Shown here in pieces: positions 37,332-48,487 of a DNA stretch of 64,000 nt. Both the position numbers and the translations under genes were made by a program. Origin of the DNA: Telopea speciosissima (taxonomy: Eukaryota; Streptophyta; Magnoliopsida; Proteales; Proteaceae); contig NC_057925.1 in the NCBI RefSeq assembly GCF_018873765.1, positions 1,132,927 to 1,196,926 on the forward strand, in the 5' to 3' direction. The notes beneath the pieces were generated by a model. That model was not told the origin of the DNA and ran no database searches. It was given only the letters and a program-made list of their open reading frames with translations. Every line of letters starts with the position of its first letter. Position 1 is the stretch's first letter.

Positions 37332-37376
37332 ATGGCTCTATCGATCAGAAGAAGAATAATAATAGAGGAGTGGTGA
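37332..37376 (+). promoter_or_regulatory. Upstream ORF of the small gene at 37443
   Basis: Fourteen codons (MALSIRRRIIIEEW, then TGA) in a strong start context (CACCATGGC), in the leader 66 nt before the main ATG, whose own context (AGATATGGT) is weaker. If the transcript includes it, it would be expected to lower translation of the downstream ORF. Confidence 0.35.
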
Positions 37377-37442
37377 TCAAGAAACGATTGAAATCGTCGG
37401 AAGAGAAGGGAAGAAATCAGGAAACGGAAAGGGGGGAGAGAT

Positions 37443-37709
37443 ATGGTTTTCAGCAGTGTTCTAGTGTTAGCTGTAGCGAACCTATCGGCGGATGTGTGCC
37501 AATACATAGCTTGTAATCCGGAGAGACTGAGCAGCCAGCAAGTGTTGGAGCTCGTTTGTTGCATCCCTTTGCAACAGTTGGGCCGTCTTGCTCTTTGTTT
37601 GTGGACTTTCTTCTGCTTACCGCCTCCCGATTCTTACTACCGTTACTCTTCCGATGATTCCGATTCGTCTGGTTCCGATCTCGACAGCGACGATTCACAT
37701 TCAGATTGA
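37443..37709 (+). CDS. Small protein with hydrophobic core and acidic serine tail (88 aa)
   Basis: Unknown function. Residues 1-20 are hydrophobic (MVFSSVLVLAVANLSADVC), the middle is rich in Leu and Cys (LSSQQVLELVCCIPLQQLGRLALCLWTFFCLPPP), and the last 24 residues are almost all Ser, Asp and Tyr, a typical casein kinase 2 substrate tail. The leader upstream (37250-37310) is CT-rich with a TATA-like TTTTTATAATT at about 37234, as in many plant promoters. Codon use is balanced and the protein has a plausible domain organisation, which favours a real gene over a chance ORF. Longer antisense ORFs overlap it at 37253-37564 and 37450-37698, but lack any domain. A 3' extension by splicing cannot be excluded. 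Confidence 0.55.
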   Translation: MVFSSVLVLAVANLSADVCQYIACNPERLSSQQVLELVCCIPLQQLGRLALCLWTFFCLPPPDSYYRYSSDDSDSSGSDLDSDDSHSD

Positions 37710-39258
37710 TTCTGTATTTTCTGTATGGTATGTCTTCTTCTTCTTTTTCTCTTATTTATTTATTATTGTCGTGTATCTGGTTTGATCCTGATTTTGACCT
37801 AATGTTGTTGTTGTTGTTTGGTTGTAAAATTGGAGAAACAAAGAGGTTGAATTACCCTTTTAGTTATTCTAGTTTCTTTATTGTTTCTTGAAAAGGGGGG
37901 AGGGAAGAAAATAGAGAAACAATTAGGTGATAGATTGTAACATTTTTGTTTTATAGCTACGATGCTTCATGCTTGATTGACTTGTATTTGGGGAATTGTT
38001 GCACTTTTCATGTTACTTGATTAAATTTCTTCACAAATTAATTGAAGCTGGTAGTTCGTGCTGGTTTTTATGTATGGGTATCCGTACCTCCTTTGGTCTT
38101 TGACAGATTATAGTTATACTCCGGCGAAGGTATAGTAAGTAAAACTATTTAACATGGTGATGCTCTTATGATCTAGCAGGATTTGCACAGGGTTGGTTCG
38201 GTAGTCATTGTTTGGAGGAAGACATTTCGGTTCTTCATGGTAGTTACATGAAAAAAACAGGCGGTTGTTGTATTGAGAAGTTTGTGGAAGTTATTGTAAC
38301 GAAGGTTGGTAGATTTTCTAGGGAAGAAGTTATCTGGAGCTATATTTTCATGGAGGTGGCTGTTTGTTCTGGATTTGACTCAGGTACAACATTTTGTACT
38401 TTAAAGTGAAATGTCATGATTGGTTGAGCTTGAGCTCTAAATATTTGATATGAAGATGGAGTAGTGATTTTTTTTTATTTCTTTTTTATTATCAAAATTA
38501 AAATAAAAAAGGGTGAAAGAGAATATACTTTAACTGAAGTGGGGAAATTTTTGAATTTGGATCCTTACAGGAATGAACTTAAGAGGAAATAGAAGCATCA
38601 ATTGACAAAAATGGATGGAAATATTATTCAGTCCAATGCTTGACTCAAGTTTGGGAAGATAAAGGAACATTATTTGTCAGGGATGATAATGTTGTAATAC
38701 AATGACCAACTATGAATCTATGATAAGAAATTGAACTTTCACGCTATTTAAGTTTGAGAAGAGACCATTTAGATCATTCATTTCATAAGCCATTTGAGAC
38801 GGTGACAATCGAAATTCCCCAAACTAGAACATTTGAGAAGGTGTCTGCTGCTGTCTCAGATGGTAAAAACCCTGGTCTGTTGCTGCCAGGTCTTGGGATC
38901 AAGTTCCACCTGCACCATATGCATACGTGCCTCCCCTCTCTCCCTCTTGCATGCATGAAATGTACCATCCCCTACTCATTAATAACCTCTAGTAGCTTCG
39001 TTAACTTGCTAAATTTATTATCACTCAACTCCATTCAGTTTCAAGATGCTTTTTAATGAAAAGTATTTGCTCCTTATCCAACTCCAGATTCATAATCTCC
39101 TGTTGTTCTTGCCACCAACAACCACCATCATGATCCATCGGGAGCTAGATTAATCTAGACATTCAATATGATTTGGTTCCCCCCTCCCTCCCCCGATATT
39201 GACTCTCTATCTTCCCAATTTCCATAATGATAATGATTTAATGCGATGTTTTTTGAGA
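37710..39258. other. 3' region of the small gene and intergenic DNA
   Basis: Probably 3' UTR or introns near 37710-38400, then unassigned DNA. ORFs of 65 codons (38212-38409) and 100 codons (38754-39056) have no recognised domain and are not called. Confidence 0.35.
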
Positions 39259-39362
39259 GAGTGCACCCAGTGCATGAGGCTCCTGCCACTGCGAAGTCTG
39301 GGGAGGGGCATAACCTATGCAGCCTTATCCCTGCTTTTGCAGAGAGGCTGTTTCTCGACTCA
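39259..39362 (-). mobile_element. Au-like SINE
   Basis: In reverse orientation it shows the Au SINE body: GAAACAGCCTCTCTGCAAAA, TAAGGCTGCATAGG, CCCTCCCCAGACTTCGCAG and GAGCCTCATGCACTGGGTGC. A box-B-like GTTTGAGTC lies at the right edge (about 39352-39365). The box A side is missing, so the copy is 5'-truncated. Confidence 0.75.
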
Positions 39363-39960
39363 AACAGATGTAGATCGAAGCACGAAGAAGAAAATAGCCA
39401 CAAAAAAAAATATTCAGAAGTTACTGTTCACGTGAACAGTGTTGTGGCCACCTTGACAGCTGGCCTAGAGGAGGATTTCTGAGATTCTTTTCAGTCTTTT
39501 AATTTGATTAGTTTCTAATTTCAGATTTAGAAAGTAAGCATAGCTTTTATTTAGAAGTTTTTACTTCAGTCCTTTGTTTCCTTTTAGTTAGAGTTAGTTT
39601 CTATTTTCGTTTGGTTTCTATTTTGTAATCTTCCCAATAGCCAAAAGGAAGTTACTATTTTGTAACTATGCTTTAATTATAAATAAGTGTATGTGGCTGA
39701 GCAGAAGAGGAGAGAGATTGAAGAGAAAAGAGTTATGGTTGAAGCTGTGAGACATGGCAACGGTGAGAAACAAAAAAAAAAAGAGCAATAAAGTTTCAGT
39801 TATATTCAATTTGTTCTTCCATATTGTGTTGATCCTGGCTGCAATTGATATCTCATTGGTTCTTCCCTGGTTCGAGGTTGACTTTTGCATTACAAACCCA
39901 CGACCACTAGGCCGCAATGATTTAGTAGGATGTCTTTTCGTATTATAATTTTGCAAGGCA
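39363..39960 (+). mobile_element. LTR-like relic, group with TGATGYAGA start
   Basis: Begins with GATGTAGATCGAAGCACGAAGAAG, shared with 43355 onward; contains T-rich TAGTTTCTATTTT runs and a TATAAATAAG-like promoter near 39677. No coding part. Decayed; boundaries are uncertain. Confidence 0.4.
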
Positions 39961-41340
39961 TTAATCAAATAAAAGTTAATATGAGTATGTGTTTTGTTTT
40001 GCCCTAGATTATGTTATGTGGGATGCCTTAATTCTAGTTTCTTGGGAACCAAGCATAAGGTCATGTTGTAACTTTTAGAACCAAACTAGTTGGTACAATA
40101 GCAACGACATCCAAGCCTTATCCCAATTTGGTTCCGGTCAAACCTAATTTGGTATGTGTGAATGCTATCAAAATTGATCTGAATTAAAATATTTTTATAG
40201 ATATCAAAATAAATGATTACTTTACCGCACTTTTGGTTTTTTGCAATGTTTTACCATATTAAGATTTATGAAATTTTCAGATTTGAGAAAAACCTCAACA
40301 TTAAAAAGTTGAAAATTTCATCTACCGTTGAAAATCCAGTTTTTGTTCTTGAATTGGGGGATTGACTTTTTATCCTTTCGGAATTTGATTTTTTAAACTA
40401 TTTTTATTGGATTCAAATAGGGGGTATTGGCTTATTTATGAATAATATCTTAAGTAAATGAAATACCAAATATAAGAACATTGACTTAAATTATATTATA
40501 TTAGGCATAAATAAGTGTATGTCCTGGTTTCTGGCATAAATAAATTTTTGTCTTGGTTTCCAGCCAGGTTTCCTCAAGTTTCGATGGGGATAAGTGACAC
40601 TTATATAGGTATTTAGGTTGAAACTAGCGAAATATGGTTGAAACCAACCGAAACCCTATACTTTTTAAACTCCCATCTTAACTCGTCTCAGTTTTTGTGA
40701 AACTGAGATATCTCGGTGGTTTCGACCGATATCTCTTTCCATGTACATGAGGTCCACCTTAGGCTATTCCACACAATATTTAGAACACATATAATTAAAG
40801 TAGAGATGTAAAACAACTTAAATAAGCATTAGGAATTAAAAAACATCAAACTATAAGCCATTTAAGCATTAGGCATCATATTCATAATCATACATGGTGA
40901 TGGTTTGACGGTTTGTTATTAATTTTTAGAAACTTGGAAAGAGACATAGATTAAACAAATACAACTGTACTTAAAATTGTTCTTGAGATGCAATGCAGCT
41001 CCCTCTCCTGATGTTGAAGCTTCAATCTGGAATCTCCAAGCTTTAATTTTCAGTTGAGGTGAGATTTGCCAAAAAAAAAAGCACCAAAGTTCTCACCTCC
41101 AAGTGTTTTTCCTTAACAGCAAAGCGAGAGAGGTGAGATTTCGAGTTGAGATCAAAATCTCGCCGAGAGGGTGCCTTTTTATAGCTTGGTTTAGTCTCGA
41201 GTTGAATCGAGACCGAGATAAGTGCTGAGAACTCGGCAAGATGCCGAGAACTTGACTGAGATATTGTCATTTTTCTATATCGCCACTGGTCTCATCTCAA
41301 GACCTGGCGAAACCAAGATAATTTCGAGATCTTGTACCAT
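39961..41340. other. Intergenic region with CGAGAT-rich repeat
   Basis: No gene. 40540-41340 contains many GAGATCTCG, CGAGAT and GAAACC motifs in both orientations (for example TGAGATATCTCGG at 40705 and TTTCGAGATCTTG at 41322), which suggests a decayed non-autonomous DNA element, but termini were not found. Confidence 0.35.
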
Positions 41341-41900
41341 GATTCTCTAAGTTCAGTTCTGTTTTGAGTATGTTTCCTTCATTATCTTGGTTTCCTAGTC
41401 AATTTAGGTTACTTATTAGTTAAGGATTGGCGTAGACCTTTTCCTTTTAGTGTTTGAATCCTTGAATCTTTTTTTGTGTCTTCTATATAAGTTTGTAAAG
41501 GGGTCCAGCATTGCACACGAATCTGAGCAATGAATTTGGCTTGTTGCCTTTGGTTCTGTAGTGATTCAGAATGCTCTCTACTGTGGTGATTCAGTAGGCT
41601 CCCTGGTGTTGATTCCATGGTCATGAATCCAATCCATACCTTGCAGTGGGAACCCCAGGTACTGTTCCTCTGTTATTTGATGTTCGTTTGAAGATTGTTA
41701 ATTCAGTATTCTGCTCTCCCATAACCTGCAATTGAGCTTCAATTTTGGTTCCTGCAATATAGCTGTCCTAGTCTCACTAGAGCTGCTGGATTCAAGGTGA
41801 TCTACAGTGCTGATTTCGATTCTGAGTTCAGAAATCTTATATGGTCAATATTTTGATCACCATTCTGATATCAATCTCTGATTCTGTTGCCTAAATACTG
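41341..41900 (+). mobile_element. LTR-like relic
   Basis: The TATATAAG signal at about 41486 and the later GATTCCATGG ... CCTTGCAGTGGGAACCCCAGG stretch match, in reverse, the relic at 46190-47135 (ATTCCATGG ... CCTTGCGGTGGGAAGCCCAGG). Likely a leader of the same retroelement group. No coding part. Confidence 0.35.
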
Positions 41901-42492
41901 GATTCCTACTCCAAGTGGGATATGTTCTTTTTGCTATTTGAAGGGTATTCTTTATCTAGTAAATATTGATATGTTATTCTTGAATTCAGTGGCATTAGTT
42001 GAGTTATTTTTGAACATATAAAATCTGTATTCTGATGAGTCTTTCAATTCCTAGTTTGACTGGTTTGACCTAATCCTAGTTCCACTAGGAGTTATCCACA
42101 TCAGCAGATCTGGCCCTTGGATCTAGCTGAGTTTTCCAGCAACTGTTATACTTATACCCTTATAAAGAGGACCACTCGACCAGCCCTATAGGCTGATCAG
42201 ATTTGTTGATTGTGTTCTATGAGTTTTCTCCTAATTCTGGAAATTATACTCTATCGATAATGTTTAGTTACTGGTTTTTACTTGCCCATCCCAACGCTCC
42301 TTCATGCCTAGGCATCAGGCGACGCCTTGACAACCATGGTGAGTAGGTGCAGCATCTGTTTGCAGTCGATGGGCAGAAATATCATCTTTATGACCTGTTT
42401 CATTTGTTTCCATGCAGTTAACATTCCATGACTAAATCTTGTGTTGTCCTCTTGTTGCATAATGTGCCAAAACGCAAGTTATATTTTTGTCT

Positions 42493-43264
42493 CTGTTCCT
42501 GCCAACTGCAACTTATAACCATGACTGTCAATATATACCATTTGAAAAACTTTCAAGTTTGTCTAACTAGGGAAGACAGAGATCTGGATTGTTGTTCCTA
42601 CGGAAGTGATGGACCTTTCACTAGGCCTCTTTAACCATGCCATGTGGAAGTGAATCTTCTTGCTCCATACCACACATGTTATGGCTGCAAATAGTTATGG
42701 TGCAGGACATTTGCTATTTTGCTTCCATCTGTGCGACCATATGTTGTACTTGTACCACAGCATGCTGTACTTGATTTATTATAGGGAAGCAGTTTTCTGT
42801 ACGGGAGTGTGGCCTATGCCAGCACTCCCATGTGTCTATCTCTCTCCTCCTTAAAACAAGGGCGCAAAGGTGTCTTTTCTGTTCCTGCCAACTGCAACTT
42901 ATAACCATGACTGTCAATATATACCATTTGAAAAACTTTCAAGTTTGTCCAACTAGGAAAGACAGAGATCTGGATTGTTGTTCCTACGGAAGTGATGGAC
43001 CTTTCACTAGGCCTCTTTAACCATGCCATGAGGAAGTGAATCTTCTTGCTCCATACCACACATGTTATGGCTGCAAATAGTTATGGTGCAGGACATTTGC
43101 TATTTTGCTTCCATCTGTGCGACCATATGTTGTACTTGTACCACAGCATGCTGTACTTGATTTATTATAGGGAAGCAGTTTTCTGTACGGGAGTGGGGCC
43201 TATGCCAGCACTCCCATGTGTCTATCTCTCTCCTCCTTAAAACAAGGGGGCAGAGGTGTCTTTT
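42493..43264 (+). repeat. 386-bp tandem duplication
   Basis: 42493-42878 is repeated at 42879-43264 with very few differences (offset 386). Each copy starts at CTGTTCCTGCCAACTGC and ends inside the fold-back MITE at GTGTCTTTTC. The breakpoint lies within the MITE, so copy 2 of the MITE is cut and copy 3 is whole. Near-identity implies a recent event. Confidence 0.92.
42775..42878. mobile_element. Fold-back MITE, copy 2, truncated
   Basis: TTTATTATA (42775-42783) followed by GGGAAGCAGTTTTCTGTACGGG and the left arm to about 42878. The right arm is missing because the tandem duplication breakpoint falls here. Confidence 0.85.
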
Positions 43265-43347
43265 CACATGGGGAGGAGAGAGATAGACTCATGGGAGTGC
43301 TGGCGTAGGCCACACTCTCGGACAGAGAACTTTTTCCCTTTATTATA
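43161..43347. mobile_element. Fold-back MITE, copy 3, complete
   Basis: Body 43170-43338 with paired inverted arms as in copy 1; flanked by perfect 9-bp duplications TTTATTATA at 43161-43169 and 43339-43347. Confidence 0.9.
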
Positions 43348-43354
43348 TTAGAAA

Positions 43355-44415
43355 CTGATGTAGATCAAAGCATGAAGAAGAAAAGGACCAAAACGATGTT
43401 CACGTTACAGTTTGTGGAACAATGTTCACCTGTTATTGTTTACGTAAACAATGGTACTCACGCCCCAATGCCAGCTTGTGTTAGTTGGAAGAAAGATGCT
43501 GCCAAGGTCTTTTAAAGGTTGCTTTTTAGTTAGTTTCTATTTCTCTGCTAGCTTAGATTTTATTTGTTTTTAGTACTTTCTATTATGATTAATAGCTAAG
43601 ATCTTGGTTAGCTTTTTGTACAAGTCTCAATATTGCTTTGTAACAGACTTTCTATTTTGCTTTCTTTCCTTTTTGGTTTTAGCAATTTACACTATATATG
43701 TAATGGTCTTATTGGGTCATCCCGATGATTTAATGAGATGAATGAAAATGGTTTTGCAATCATGAGTGCTGTGAGAGACAGTAGAGTATGAGAGAGTCCT
43801 ATGTGAGGTGAGCAACCTCGAGGTGAGATACCTCAGGAGAGAGTGAGTGGCTTGATCCATCCATCTATCCCTTTTCCTATCCTCTTCTCCTATTCCCCCG
43901 ATGGATATCTGTTTCATTCTCTGTTCTGAGGTTGTTACTTACTTGAGATCCACTCGAAGGTACTGGTTGTTGCTGGAAACAGTATTGTAACCTGCTGATA
44001 TTGTTTCTTAGTGATCTTACTGTAGAGTTGGTTCTTAGTTGAACCAGTTCATTATTTTGTATCAGAGCCAATCATGGCCAGCTGTGAATTAAGTCCTGAG
44101 GATAGTGATTATGTTCTTTGGGCATTGATGCAACTGAATGAGCGAATGGCTTGACTGGATAAAAGATTGGCTAGTATGCACAGTGTTGGGGCATTCCAGA
44201 ATCATGTACAGCACCTCCTTGGGAAGAGAACAGACCTGCTTTCATAGCACCAGAACCAGAAGTCAAGGTCAATGTTGGAAAGATTCTGAGGTTTGCTGCT
44301 TACTTGAGATCCACTCGAAGGTACTGGTTGTTGGTGGAACAGGTATTGTAACCTGCTGATATTGTCTCGTAGTAATCCTACTGCAGAGTTGGTTCTTAGT
44401 TGAACCGGTTCTACA
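43355..44415 (+). mobile_element. Copia-type LTR retroelement relic
   Basis: LTR-like sequence from TGATGTAGATC to about 44050, followed by a primer-binding-like TATCAGAGCC at 44055-44064 and about 220 bp of internal sequence with a gag-like start (ATGGCCAGC). The last 130 bp of the LTR (43922-44051) recurs at 44283-44412 as a direct repeat, which is probably the remnant of the other LTR. Fossil, broken, with no polymerase region. Confidence 0.55.
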
Positions 44416-45030
44416 TTAGAAACGTTAAAAAGGGCTGCATGGGCTCTTAGCAAAAAACGGGTCATCTGCTAAAATGGAGGAGTTAGTATCTATATTAGGT
44501 GCTCACTTGGGCTTCAAACGCATATTGAGAAGTCTTTTGTTCTTCTTGGAAGACAGCAACTCGAGCAAGCACGTCATCATAATGAGCTACATGAAATATT
44601 GCATTGTAACCAAGAAGTGAAACCAGATTGATGAAGTCTAGTTCAGCTAGGAATTTAGGATTGAGTTCAAACTTGCAAATGTATCAAAACTAAAGAAACA
44701 AGGAGTGAGGAATAAGAAAGATGGAAGTTTTGCCCTCGGTACGAAATTGGTATAGGGATAGAATCTTACATACCTAAAAAGAATAGAATCTTGAAAAATA
44801 GGAACCTAGGGGGGTCCTAGACTAAGTCTTTTTGCCATGTGAGAGGTGATTAGCCTCCAAACTCTATGAAGTAATATAGGACAGGATTGAAGGTTCAACC
44901 AGTCCCAAAACAGGATCTGAAATCAGGGAAAAGGTTCAATTCGATATGGTTAAGTCTGGGTTGGGTTGGTGTATCAATGGATAGGCTGAGGGTAAAGATA
45001 AAGGAGAGGGAATAGGTTTAGAATAACAGG
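44416..45030. other. Decayed retroelement-like or intergenic DNA
   Basis: Short, non-coding sequence with purine-rich stretches (44690-45000). No domain recognised. Confidence 0.3.
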
Positions 45031-46190
45031 TGATGCAGATCCATGCATCCACGAGCTGAAGAAGCCACCCTAATCATAGGGTCTTAGCTAGGAGCCTTAG
45101 TTATTTTAGCCTTAGTTTATTTTCTGTTTTCTATACTTAGTTTTTTTTCAGCTCAATTGTAAATTTAAATTGAACCGGTTCATATTTGGTTCAATTTAAG
45201 TGAAATGATCCTATTGTCTGTTAGGACCTTATATCCTATTGGTTACTTAGGAATCTTCGTAGTTGAAGTGTTTTAATTGTTTTTAAGTTGTTTATTCCTA
45301 CCTCTCTACGATTTCAGAAAAGAGAGAGAATCAGATTTGTATTATGAATTAGGCCTTAAGCCTATTATTTATAATAAAACGTGGGAGGCTCCCCCCACAG
45401 AATTTTCAGACTTAAAAATCGTTTTTTATGCTGCTGCCATGAATGCTGCTGCTTGCTCTTTGAGAGTGTTCCTTGTGGGTAATATCAAGGAGGCCTTGTG
45501 AGTCATATCAAGGTGGAAGGGATTGGTGGACTTCGATCGACTCCTTGCATCTGTTAAGATCGGGAGGTCCTGCTCAAGCTCATCTTCAAGCTGCCATTGA
45601 AGAACCTACAATTCAGTAAGTTATTTTACTGTTTTAGCATTCACCTTCTTCTTCTAACCGTCCAACCTAAGCTTCCATTAAAACCCATCGATCCCCATTA
45701 AACCCTAGATTACTAAAGTCTGTCCAGCACCATTCCTTCATTAGAATCCACCCAAAACTGGATCACAGCTCCCTTACACCACACCCTACACTCGACCTAA
45801 CTCCCAGCCCCAGCTATCGATAAAAACCTTAATTTCCCTTACCATCATTGAAACCCAAAACCCTAAAACCTGCCCAGACCTAACCAGCCTACAGAATTTA
45901 ACCGTATTACACTCGAACCTTCCCCATACTGCCCTTATCACTCGACCAGACCAGAAGCCCTGTCCAGAATTCCCCCTCCCAACCCTAAATTGATCTCTTC
46001 TCCTAATTCCCAAAACCCGAAATCCTAACCCTAATTTTCTAGAATTTCAGTTTTCACTTAAACCTAATAAAACCTATATCATTAGCTTCCCTGAGACCTG
46101 CCTTTATCATCTATCACACCTACCCATTACCATAACCCTAACCCTAAATCTGACCTAATTCTCCAAGTCTGCCCATTCGGCCAGCTGTTT
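45031..46190 (+). mobile_element. LTR-like relic with C-rich leader
   Basis: Starts TGATGCAGATCC, carries a T-rich promoter region, an AATAAAA polyadenylation-like signal near 45374, and ends its LTR-like part near 45613 with ACAATTCA. A C-rich leader (45640-46150, many AACCCTA-like words) follows. It faces the similar minus-strand relic at 46190-47135. No coding part. Fossil. Confidence 0.4.
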
Positions 46191-47135
46191 AGGGGGATCT
46201 TGGTTCACTTGGTTCCTAGTAAACCTTTGTCTATCTAGGACTACAATAACAGGGATTTCAAGGGATTAGGCAAACAAATCTGGAGCAGGTTTTCTTTCTC
46301 TGCCGATTCGAGAAACAGGGTAGAAAATAGGATTTTAATGGGGTTTGGGAGAAATTCTGTAGTAGAATGGGATGAAACAAGGATCGAGTGGAGGTCTTAG
46401 AGGGGGGAAGGTTTGCTGAAAAGATGGGAGGAAGGTGATGATGGGATTGAGCAGGAAGGAGGGGGAATGGAATTAGAAGGTAATCCAAAAATAGAAACTA
46501 ACCAAGGAATTGCAGAGAAGGCAGCAACAGTGAGTCTCAGGTGGAGTGGGGATGTCTTCTGATGGCTGGAATGCTTGAAAAGAATGAGAACAAGGACTGA
46601 AGAGTAACCTCCTGGGCTTCCCACCGCAAGGAGTCAGTTTGGACTCCAGCTCCATCACCAAGGATCGAACACCATGGAATTACTTCAGAAGAAGCAGCAG
46701 CTTAACAGCAATATTGAATGGCAAAAATCGTGGGTTGATTGCCCTCATGGGTTGCCTTTATTAACTGGAAAAAAGAGAGTAAGGGGTCAAAATTGGGAAG
46801 TCTCAAAATTAGAAACTTCCAATTTGGACCTTACTTGAGTTACAAGACACTATCAGCCCAAATAACTCATGGCTGATGTGAGACTGACTTTTCTACTAAC
46901 AACTTAAATAAATAAAAGGACTTAACTACCCTATGGGACCACCACTTAAATTAGACCAGCTGAACCAATCGGTTCACTGGTTTATTACAGGACTCAAGAA
47001 TTAAAACATAAAACAACCCAGTGAAATCATAAGCTACAGCGGGACAGTAGCCTACTCAAAATCGTGGCTGCCTGCCATGGTAGGCAGCAGCCTTCTTCAT
47101 CTTCCTTGAATACACCCTTGTTTCTGCATCATGGA
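46191..47135 (-). mobile_element. LTR-like relic, inverse to 45031-46190
   Basis: On the minus strand starts TGATGCAGAAAC at 47135, then GAAGATGAAGAAGG, a T-rich promoter-like part with GTTCACTGG and ATTTATTTAAG, and a C-rich leader (46200-46500). Organised like 45031-46190 but in reverse, and ends meet near 46190. Several small ORFs here are shadows of the pyrimidine-rich leader. Confidence 0.4.
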
Positions 47136-47897
47136 GATTTTGTTCGTTTCGGCATCTAACAATGGTTTTCCCAATCTGACATCACCATATGACAGAATAA
47201 GACTAACAAAATTGCTTGGAAAACTCAATTTTGTTTGAAGAAAAAAGGATGCTTGAAAGAACAAGGGGCTGATCTTGGGGATTCCCTATATATCTGATGA
47301 TCAGAGTGATTTGGTCATGATTCCACATGCCATAAATGGGAAAGGGTCTAGGAATATACCCTCTTTTACCGTTTGTCAAGGTTCCCTTTTTCCCTTATCT
47401 GTTTCGTATTGAATGCTATTATTTTCTCTTACTTGCTTATATTCATTCTCTATTATCCTTCTGCTATGCTTATTAGCAACCCTAGAGCTTCATTTTATTA
47501 AATCTTTGGCCCATAACCCACTGGGTTATACAGGTTCTCATGTGGGTCCTGCATCAATACTAGTCAATTATTCTTCTTCTAGTTTGGCAATTGCATTCTT
47601 TGTAGTGTATTTATCCTACAGATATTCCAATTTGTAAGGTGGTGTTTTAGGCTCTCTTTGGTATGATTTCAAAAATTATATGAGGGGATGATTTCAATTT
47701 TGGAAGGTGTTTGGTATGATTTTTCATTTTTGCACCTTATTTTCTGTGAAATTGAAATCATAAATCCTAAATTAGTTGAGGAGCTATTACCTATTTCAGA
47801 AAAATCTATTTCATGCTAAACACTTTAATGAACATGTGCTTATAATGAGGGTAAAAATGTCATTTAACATTTGTAATAAGAATGAAACGATAACAAG

Positions 47898-47945
<48 letters not shown>

Positions 47946-48029
47946 CCCACCCCCTTTCTGCAACCCATGCCCCCATCCAGAAATTTAATAACATTATAAA
48001 TAAAAATAATAAAGGTCACTTTATTAGTA
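47136..48029. other. Intergenic region with CT microsatellite
   Basis: (CT)n at 47902-47941. No gene recognised; ORFs at 47413-47637 and 47776-47988 have no domain. Confidence 0.4.
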
Positions 48030-48487
48030 GAGAGGTGCGTCCGGAGTGTTGTGTGATCAATGTATTCCTTTAAAACTTACAGGAAAATTTTATAGGACAG
48101 TCATACGACTAGCTATGATGTATGGTGTGAAATGTTGCGAAGTTTGAAGCATCATATAGATAAACTCACTGTATCTGAGATGAGGATGTTGAGATGGATG
48201 AGTGGCAAAACTAGGAAGGATAAAGTAAGGAATGATCATATTAGAGCTGATTTGGGAGTTAGCTCCGATTCATGATAAGCTATGAGAAAGTCGTCTGAGG
48301 TGGCGTGACCATGATCAAAGGAGGCCTTTGGATGCACCAAACCAGAGGAGTGATTTGATTCAAATTGAAGGAACTGAAAGAGCCAAAGGCAGATCTTAAA
48401 CGACCTTTTAGGAGAAGTGGTGAGGAAAGCCATGCTTAACGTAGGCCTTTTATCAAGTATGACCTCAGATAGAGTTGTTGTTGTATT
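48030..48487 (+). mobile_element. RTE-clade LINE relic, 3' part of reverse transcriptase ORF
   Basis: Reads RGASGVLCDQ, IPLKLTGKFYRTVIRLAMMYG, then after a frame change MRMLRWMSGKTRKDKVRNDHIRA-like text and LRWRDHDQRRPLDAP-like text, which is the hallmark C-terminal end of plant RTE LINEs (GKFYRT, AMLYG, MRMLRWMCG, RRP..AP). The tail ends in TTGTTGTTGT at about 48474-48483, as RTE elements do. Several stops; 5'-truncated. Confidence 0.75.

Noticed and set aside
37253-37564. 103-codon minus-strand ORF opposite the small gene
   Set aside because: It overlaps the better candidate on the plus strand, has low-complexity basic ends and no domain; it is the reverse of a CT-rich leader.
46130-46150. 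AACCCTAACCCTAAA telomere-like words
   Set aside because: Only two to three units inside a C-rich retroelement leader; not an interstitial telomere array.
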